A stretch of DNA of 14,000 bases. Source: Liolophura sinensis. Taxonomy: Eukaryota; Mollusca; Polyplacophora; Chitonida; Chitonidae. Numbering within the stretch: the first letter of the stretch is position 1; each line of letters begins with the position of its first letter. The stretch lies in contig NW_027018374.1 in assembly GCF_032854445.1 (NCBI RefSeq), positions 20,001 to 34,000 on the forward strand. The letters are read 5' to 3'. Positions 1 to 6,700 of the stretch are shown piece after piece. The position numbers and the translations under genes are program-made. Under the pieces are notes generated by a model, which saw only the letters and a list, made by a program, of their open reading frames with translations, did not search any database and was not told the origin of the DNA.

Positions 1-376
1 TCATTGCAAAGTCGGCAAGGTATTATACCACAGGCAGGATTTAAGTTCACAACTTTTTTATTTCCACAGCCAAAGTGTTCAGATTGGGTACACTTGTGTG
101 CAAATGATTGATCCAATTAACTGCGAAGTAACATAGGCCTGCAGTAAACGAGTGATGAGATATGTTTGATTTATCATTGCAATGATCGTGATCATTGCAA
201 TGATAAATCAAACATATCTCATCACTCGTTTACTGCAGGCCTATGTTACTTCGCAGTTAATTGGATCAATCATTTGCACACAAGTGTACCCAATCTGAAC
301 ACTTTGGCTGTGGAAATAAAAAAGTTGTGAACTTAAATCCTGCCTGTGGTATAATACCTTGCCGACTTTGCAATGA
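1..376. repeat. Perfect palindrome, 187-bp arms, 2-bp spacer, open at the left edge
   Basis: Positions 1-187 are the exact reverse complement of 190-376, with only GT (188-189) between the arms; I compared the arms base by base and found no mismatch. The centre contains ATCATTGCAATGAT, itself palindromic, on each side of the spacer. The right arm is the beginning of the direct-repeat array that recurs near 1261 and 2331 in the same orientation; the left arm is the only inverted copy in the window. The arm still pairs at base 1, so the palindrome probably extends upstream. It may be a genuine fold-back inversion at the edge of the array, or an assembly or read fold-back artefact; zero divergence fits either a very young event or an artefact. 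Confidence 0.95.
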
Positions 377-539
377 TAAATCAAACATATCTCATCACCC
401 GTTCACTCCAGGCCTATGCTAATTCGAATTCATCGAATCAATGATTTGCCCATAAGCGTGCCAAATGTGAACACCCTGGCTGTGGAAATAAAAAAGTTGC
501 AAACTGAAATCCTGCATGTAGTATAACTGTTCTGAATAT

Positions 540-740
540 AGAGAACAACCACGGATTGGTGTCTCAAGCCGGCCCGTTCTCTGTTTTCAGACCACTTGTT
601 TTTGTCTGAAAACGGAGAAAACCACAGATTGGTGTGTCAGGCCGGCCCGTTCTCTATTTTCAGACAAATTTGATGAGGAGAACAACCACCGATTTGTGAC
701 TCAGTCTTGTATGTTTTCTATTTTCAGATCAATTTATTGC
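540..740 (+). repeat. Hairpin-forming sub-repeats of the array, copy 1
   Basis: Three diverged blocks, each with GAGAACAACCAC or a variant, then GATTGGTGTGTC, GCCGGCCCGTTCTC and TTTTCAGAC. GTCTGAAAACGGAGAA at 604-619 pairs with 650-665 (two mismatches), and TTTTCAGAC also pairs with the following TGTCTGAAAA, so the blocks can fold into stem-loops. The same block recurs at about 1597-1800 (arms 1667-1682 and 1713-1728, one mismatch) and about 2668-2812. The reverse complement of CACAGATTGGTG is the CACCAATCTGTG found in the intron 5 minisatellite, which hints at a shared origin. Confidence 0.7.
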
Positions 741-884
741 ATGTTGAAGTATCATGTTTAGAGTTAAAAAGTGGACTTTTTCGGCAGAAAATACTTCATA
801 CATCTATAAACGGAACACGCCGCCTGTAAACACCAAATGATAATTCTTTTTTGACAATGTGTGACTTTTTTCCACATATTCCAG

Positions 885-974
885 ACAATAGGAGATTTAA
901 CACAGTTCACCATTGAAAATAAATATAACACAAACAAAGGTGAAGTAGATGTAGGACTTAATCTCTCAATGGAT
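885..974 (+). other. Exon-like 90-bp open segment, array copy 1 (hypothetical)
   Basis: A pyrimidine-rich tract ending ATATTCCAG precedes, and GTAAGTGG follows, a 90-bp segment of exactly 30 codons in phase 0-0. It reads TIGDLTQFTIENKYNTNKGE followed by VDVGLNLSMD. The alternation of hydrophobic and polar residues looks like beta strand. If read through without splicing, the frame continues to a stop at 1065-1067. I do not recognise a family, and no other exon of the same gene is visible nearby, so it could be an orphan duplicated exon or chance. The matched splice signals and the frame-preserving change in the second copy are the only support. Confidence 0.3.
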
Positions 975-1951
975 GTAAGTGGAAGTCGGTCTGAGGCACA
1001 GGTGCGTTCGGCGAGTGGAATCCCCACGGATTCTAATCCTCATAATACAGACTCACTCTCGCATTGAGAATGTCTTCAAATACTTCCGGCACAGGCTTGT
1101 CTCTGAATTGATCATAAACATGAAATGATAAGCAGTTATTAAAGCGTGCGTTACTGTTGCAAGTAAACAGCATTCCAAAAATGAATTTATAATTCAGAAA
1201 ACATATTCCTCTCTTGTGGCAAAAAGTGGAGTATAAAAGAAAATACGTTGCCGACTTTGCAATGATAAATCAAACATATCTCATCAGCCGTTTACTGCAG
1301 GCCTATGTTACTTCGCAGTTATTTGGATCAATTATTTGCACACAAGTGTACCCAATCTGAACACTTTGGCTGTGGAAGTAAAAATGTTGTGAACTTAAAT
1401 CCTGCATGTAGTATAATACCTTGCCGACCTTGCAATGATAAATCAAACATATCTCATCACCCCTTCACTCCAGGCCTATGTTACTTGGCAGTTCATTGAA
1501 TCAATCCTTTGCAACTAAGCGTGCCAAATGTGAACACCCTGGCTGTGGAAATAAAAAAGTTGCAAACTGAAATCCTGCATGTAGTATAATTGTTCTGAAT
1601 ATAGAGAACAACCACGGATTGGTGTGTCAAGCCGGCCCGTTCTCTGTTTTCAGACCACTTGTTTTTGTCTGAAAACGGAGAAAACCACAGATTGGTGTGT
1701 CAGGCCGGCCCGTTCTCTGTTTTCAGACAAATTTGATGAGGACAACAACCACCGATTTGTGACTCAGTCTTGTATGTTTTCTATTCTCAGATGAATTTAG
1801 TGCATGTTCAACTATTATATGTTTTGAGTTAGAAAGTGGACTTTTTTCGGCAGACAATACTTCCTACATCTATAAACGGAACACGCCGCCTGTAAACACA
1901 AAATGATAATTCTATTTTAACAATGCGTGACTTTTTTTCCACATATTCCAG

Positions 1952-2044
1952 ACAATAGGTGATTTAACACAGTTCACCATTGAAAATAAATATAACGCAA
2001 ACAAAGGTGAAGTAGAAGATGTAGGACTTAATCTCTCAGTGGAT
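1952..2044 (+). other. Exon-like 93-bp open segment, array copy 2 (hypothetical)
   Basis: This is the second copy of the segment at 885-974, again between ATATTCCAG and GTAAGTGG and again phase 0-0. It is three bases longer, adding one Glu in GEVEDVG while keeping the frame. The three other changes are GGA to GGT (synonymous), Thr to Ala and Met to Val; none creates a stop. A frame-preserving indel between duplicates weakly favours coding selection. Just upstream this copy has an extra T, which breaks the frame before the acceptor but not inside the exon. Confidence 0.3.
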
Positions 2045-2812
2045 GTAAGTGGAAGTCGGTCTGAGGCACAGGTGCGTTCAGCGAGTGGAATCCCCACGGA
2101 TTCCAATCCTCATAATACAGACTCACTCTCGCATTGAGAATGTCTTCAAATACTTCCGGCACAGGCTTGTCTCTGCATTGATCATAAACATGAAATGATA
2201 AGCAGTTATTAAAGCGTGCGTTACTGTTGCAAGTAAACAGCATTGCAAAAATGAAATTATAATTTAGAAAACATATTCCTTTCTTGTCGCAAAAAGTGGA
2301 GTATAATAGAAAATACGTTGCCGACTTTGCAATGATAAATCAAACATATCTCATCACCCGCTTACGGCAGGCCTATGTTACTTCGCAGTTATTTGGATCA
2401 ATTATTTGCACACAAGTGTACCCAATCTGAACACTTTGGCTGTGGAAATAAAAAAGTTGTGAACTTAAATCCTGCATGTAGTATAATACCTTGCCGACCT
2501 TGCAATGTTAAATCAAACATATCTCATCACCCGTTCACTCCAGGCCTATGTTACTTGGCAGTTCATTGAATTAATCCTTTGCACATAAGCGTGCCAAATT
2601 TGAACACCCTGGCTGTGGAAATAAAAAAGTTGCAAACTTAAATCCTGCATGTAGCATAATTGTTCTGAATATAGAGAACAACCACGGATTGGTGTGTCAA
2701 GCCGGCCCGTTCTCTGTTTTCAGACCACTTGTTTTTGTCTGAAAACGGAGAAAACCACAGATTGGTGTGTCAGGCCGGCCCGTTCCCTGTTTTCAGACAA
2801 ATTCCTTGCCTC

Positions 2813-3342
2813 CATGTTTAGATCGACCACGGAAAAGGAATTCAGCCTTGTTTCTTTTTTTTTAAATTTATTTAGCGTTTATCACTGTTTTAACTGAATT
2901 TCTTCAGGCGAACCTGATGTGCACATTTACAGAAATCGCATTGCTTGTCAAGTTCTTGTGGTATAAGCTATTGTAACATAAATGCAAATACCTGCACTCT
3001 TAAAGCTTAGACTTGTTTGTATATTTTCTTTTCAAACAATATCTTACTAAAAGATCTGTACAACCTGTGTCAATGAATAGCGCAATTGACCGGGGTATAT
3101 TGGGGGAAGGCTTCCTTTGTGATTTGAATAACACCTTGAGCAAAGCCTACTATATCCCCGACGGTGCAGGGGCTGGCTGTTTTGGTGAATTATTAAAACC
3201 AACGGAAGCCCCCTGGAACACCGGATTACAGGGCTTGCCCTTTGTTTTAGGCACGTGTTGCCGCAACGGAAACAAAAATTTCCGGAAAAAAACATATAAA
3301 TACGGAGGCCTGGATTGAGCTCGTCCACTCGCCTTTGCGCTT
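2813..3342. other. Unassigned sequence between the array and the gene
   Basis: After the truncated third array unit the sequence becomes AT-rich (2813-3060), then more balanced (3070-3290). A frame starting at the ATG at 3073 runs to 3318 (81 codons), and a minus-strand frame of 110 codons covers 3047-3379. Neither resembles a protein I know and neither has clear splice or codon support. An imperfect inverted repeat joins CGGGGTATAT near 3091 to TATATCCCCG near 3151, which could be the remains of a small element. I see nothing else here. Confidence 0.4.
3295..3302 (+). promoter_or_regulatory. TATA-like box, possible core promoter of the recombinase-SET gene
   Basis: TATAAATA followed by the GC-richer ACGGAGGCC. 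A start about 30 bp downstream would fall near 3325-3335, about 400 bp before the predicted start codon. A 5'-untranslated intron is possible because TTTTTTTGATTTATAG precedes the leader just before the ATG. The match is short and the surrounding DNA is AT-rich, so this is a suggestion only. Confidence 0.25.
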
Positions 3343-3700
3343 GTACCCTGATCACATCGATCGCACTCCTTGCATTCATTGCTATTGGCTCACTGCCTTG
3401 CTTGTGGATCTATACCAGCTTCTGAATAGACCCGCCAGCCATAACCCGCAGAACTTTGCTGCATTTTCACTGCTCCTTTACTGACTTCTCTTAGCTTAAT
3501 ATTGGCATCTGATTTTTTGGTATCCTAATCACATCGCTTTCTTTTATTCATATAGATTGACTGCCTTGCTTGTGCATCTACTAACTTCTGAATACACCCG
3601 CCAGCGATCACCTGGAGAACTTCGCTGCAGTTTCACTGACTTTTACTGACTTACCATAGCTTAATTGTTGTGTTTTCTTTTGTGTCATCTGTTTTTTTTG
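3343..3700 (+). repeat. Diverged tandem duplication, period about 177 bp, upstream of the gene
   Basis: Positions 3343-3519 and 3520-3700 align along their length. Both start GTACCCTGATCACATCG or GTATCCTAATCACATCG, share ACTGCCTTGCTTGTG, CTTCTGAATA, ACCCGCCAGC, GAGAACTT/CAGAACTT and TAGCTTAAT, and end in a CATCTG plus T run. Substitutions and small indels are many, so the duplication is old. It lies in the putative promoter or 5'-untranslated region, so it may have doubled regulatory sites; no known motif is identified. Confidence 0.8.
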
Positions 3701-3737
3701 ATTTATAGTCCCTTAGCTCCAATTTCCTGACATCATC

Positions 3738-6700
3738 ATGGCCGGTAAGCTTGACATGTTTATTTCTGCCTGATTGTTTAATAAAGTTTATATACGTGCA
3801 ATTTTCCACTTTGCTTTCGAATGCATTCTTTTCTTTTCTTTTACTTTACCCTCTCAGTGGTTTTATTTTTCAAGAACATTGTTTTCTTTTAATATTTAAT
3901 AGTTTAATATTTTAATATTTAATATAACTAGCCGAATTTGGAGTCATGTTTAAATATATGTATTTTCCAGACCGACGATGCTACTACGTCTGCCCTGTGT
4001 GCCAGCACGTGACGTGCTGGCTAGCCACTCACCTGAAGAAGAAGTGCATGAAGAACAAGCCCAGGGAGGAGATGCTTCGGGTGTTGCGGAGGGCGAAAGT
4101 CCAGGCCGGGACTTTCGTTCGGGAGCACCTGGTGCTGAGGTACGACACCGTTCGGAGCGAACTGGGACCCATCACCGACGACGTCGTGCCATTCCTGGAG
4201 AGGCACGGCCATGTGGTGACGGGAAAGCCGTCGTCTTTGAGGTAAGAGATACACTGTTTGTTTTGCTTTGTTTTTTTTTTCGTCAGTAGAGCTACGATAA
4301 TTATTCTCTTTCTTAACATTAAGAGTACATGCATTAAGCACTGCATAAATACTTGAAGTGACTTAGTAGTGGCATCTGAATGTTTTTATTTTTTTTTTAT
4401 TTGCAGTACTCCGGTACCTCAACAGCGACGCACCGATGTTCCGTGTCCATCGACGAGCGGGTAAATATTTTATAAATGCATGTCGCATTCCCGGTCTTTC
4501 TTCTGTAAATAAACATTTTGTTTTCCCGGCTTGGCGAGACATATGTAACTAATGGTTTTGTTCTCTTCACAGACCTGCTATGGACCCCCAGAGCCCGGAA
4601 GGCCCCAGCCAGTTTGAGATGGATGTGGAGGATGTCAGCCCACAGGAGACGGCCGATGCTTCTGCCCCTGCGCCGCCAGAGACTGCTTCTCCGGAACCAC
4701 GGGAGGGATCGCCAAACTCTGATGGGGCTTCGTCCTCCAGTTCGTAAGTGCACTTTGCTTCGTTGTCTAATATCTGTTACTAGCGATGCAGCGTTTTTTC
4801 TTTGTTTTTTTTTATTTTTTTTATTTTTGGTTTCTTTCTTCCCTTTTTGTTCTACATTTGTTACTAGTGATGCAAGATACAAGATACAAGCTGATATGTT
4901 CTTTCTTTTTCAGACTGGAGTGGCGGGCCAAACAGCTGCACAGATGGACCGACCCCACCAGACAGGCCATGCACGACAAAGGTTTGTATCAGCTCCACCC
5001 GATCACGGAGCCCATCCTGGCTGACTTCGAGAGGAGCCTGATCCTGGAAGGACGTCTGCGGACCGGCCCGGCACGACAGCATGCGCAGAATGTGGGCCGC
5101 ATTCTGTACTTCTGTGACCCACTCTCCATCAACCTTTCGGCCTTGCTCCCCAGCAAAGTAAGTGTCATATAGTAAATATTGCAAAAAACTATTTCCCACA
5201 TTCAGCTGCCTGATTTCTGCCGAAAGCGGGGAAGGCGGGATTGGCGGTCACCAATCTGTGACAATTCCCCACATTCCGCTGCCTGGTTTCTGCCGAAAAC
5301 GGGGAAGGCTGGATTGGCGCTCACCAATCTGTGACAATTCCCCACATTCCGCTGCCTGCTTTCTGCTGAAAACGGGGAAGGCGGGATTGGCGCTCACCAA
5401 TCTGTGACAGTTCCCCACATTCCGCTGCCTGGTTTCCGCCCACAGCGGGCAAGGTCGGATTGACGGTCACAACCTTTCGGCCTTGCTCCCCAGCAAAGTA
5501 AGTGTCATATAGTAAATATTGCAAAAAACTATTTCCCACATTCAGCCGCCTGATTTCTGCCGAAAGCGGGGAAGGCGGGATTGGCTGTCACCAATCTGTG
5601 ACAAATTCCCCACATTATGCTAGCTTGTGTCTGCGGAAAGCGGGGACGACGGGGTTGGCTGTCGCAAATCTGTGACAATTCCCCACATTCCGCTTGCTGG
5701 TTTCTGCCGAAAACGGGGAAGGCTGGCTTGGCGCTCACCAATCTGTGACAATTCCCCACATTCCGCTGCCTGCTTTCTTCTGAAAACGGGGAAGGCGGGA
5801 TTGGCGCTCACCAATCTGTGACAGTTCCCCGCATTCCGCTTGCTGGTTTAGTCGCTGCATACTGTTTCAAAGTAAATAGTATATTCTGAGACCAATGTTT
5901 CAAATGATTTATTTCCTTTTTTCAGTGCAAGTTGTTCTTCCAGAAGTTGGCGGAAGCGGGGCTGAAGGACCAGACTGTGAGAAACTATCAGAAGACCCTG
6001 AGGAGGTAATTACATAACACCTGTGCCATCATGACTGCGACATCGTGTATATCTGGGATTATGGGATTCCAGATTGCACGCCCATGTGCATCTGTATCTA
6101 ATGTCTAATGTGTTTTGGCGACAGGTTTGTGGACTGGGTGACGGCGGCCAAGGACCTACACGAGAAGGACCCTGCCCTCAACAGCCAACTGGAGAACCTG
6201 GCGAAGCGCGTTGGACTGTGGGCCAAGGTGACGCAGAGGGGAGTGAGCCGGGAGGAGGTGTCTCTGCAGGTCACCAGAGCAACGTCGGCGTCAGTGACGG
6301 TTGAGGATTGTCAGGCCATTCTCAGGGTAATTTATGCTTTTCATTGCGTCTTTAAAATTGTCCAAAAAAGCAACGTTTGAATGTATTTATGCATCTTTCC
6401 CTTTCAAAACTGTTATCAATTATTATAACGTTGGAAGCAGCCAGTGGAATATATTTATAGCTCTTATCCATCTTTTTCAGATCGCCAGACCTGCCTTCCT
6501 TTCGGCGCTGCAGGCGGAGGAGAAGGAGCCGTCAAATTATGTGACGGTGGTCAACTTTTTGACGGCGACTCTCTGCCTCCGCCACTACCAGAGGAAGGGA
6601 GTAGTCGAAGGACTTAAGGTGAAGGAGTGGGTGGACCGGTATGTTTCTCTTTTGTTGCTACGGCGCACGCCTTTCTCTGAGCGATTCTCAGAGACAATTA

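Larger units (their letters stand above)
190..2812 (+). repeat. Head-to-tail array of about 1.07-kb units (two full, one truncated)
   Basis: The segment starting AATGATAAATCAAACATATC occurs at 199, 1261 and 2331, giving periods of 1062 and 1070 bp. Each unit opens with two diverged sub-repeats of about 173 bp (for example 199-371 and 372-540), both containing CAGGCCTATG and GGAAATAAAAA. These are followed by hairpin repeats, an AT-rich stretch and an exon-like open segment. Copies 1 and 2 differ by scattered substitutions and small indels. Copy 3 stops matching just after the hairpin block at about 2812, where unrelated sequence begins. I do not recognise the family. No terminal inverted repeats, reverse transcriptase or transposase were seen, so segmental tandem duplication explains it better than a known mobile element. 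Confidence 0.9.
4914..6326 (+). other. Domain: SAM-like core-binding region of the recombinase (exons 5-7)
   Basis: Residues about 200-340 are helical and contain DFERSLILEGRL, then QHAQNVGRILYF, then KLFFQKLAEAGLKDQTVRNY and TLRRFVDWV. This order of helices, a first helix leading into a T-x-x-x-Y-x-x-x-L-x-x-F pattern, is the usual N-terminal DNA-clamping domain before a tyrosine recombinase catalytic core. The assignment rests on pattern and on position just before the catalytic boxes. Intron 5, with its minisatellite, splits this domain. Confidence 0.6.

Noticed and set aside
2028-2243. Minus-strand 71-codon frame in array copy 2 that reads like a plausible protein
   Set aside because: The first array copy has an in-frame TAG at the matching place and nothing recognisable is encoded. 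The plus-strand exon with two splice signals is the better reading, though neither is proven.
1-2812. A DNA transposon with long terminal inverted repeats
   Set aside because: Only the first arm is inverted; the copies at 1261 and 2331 are direct, and there is no transposase frame or target-site duplication.
3013-3318. A 101-codon plus frame just upstream of the TATA-like box as a separate small gene
   Set aside because: No recognisable domain, and an equally long minus-strand frame overlaps it; no evidence favours coding.
4397-4882. Minus-strand frame of 161 codons over exons 3-4 of the fusion gene
   Set aside because: It is the antisense shadow of GC-rich exons and includes a poly-Lys stretch from the T-rich intron; no domain and no splice support.
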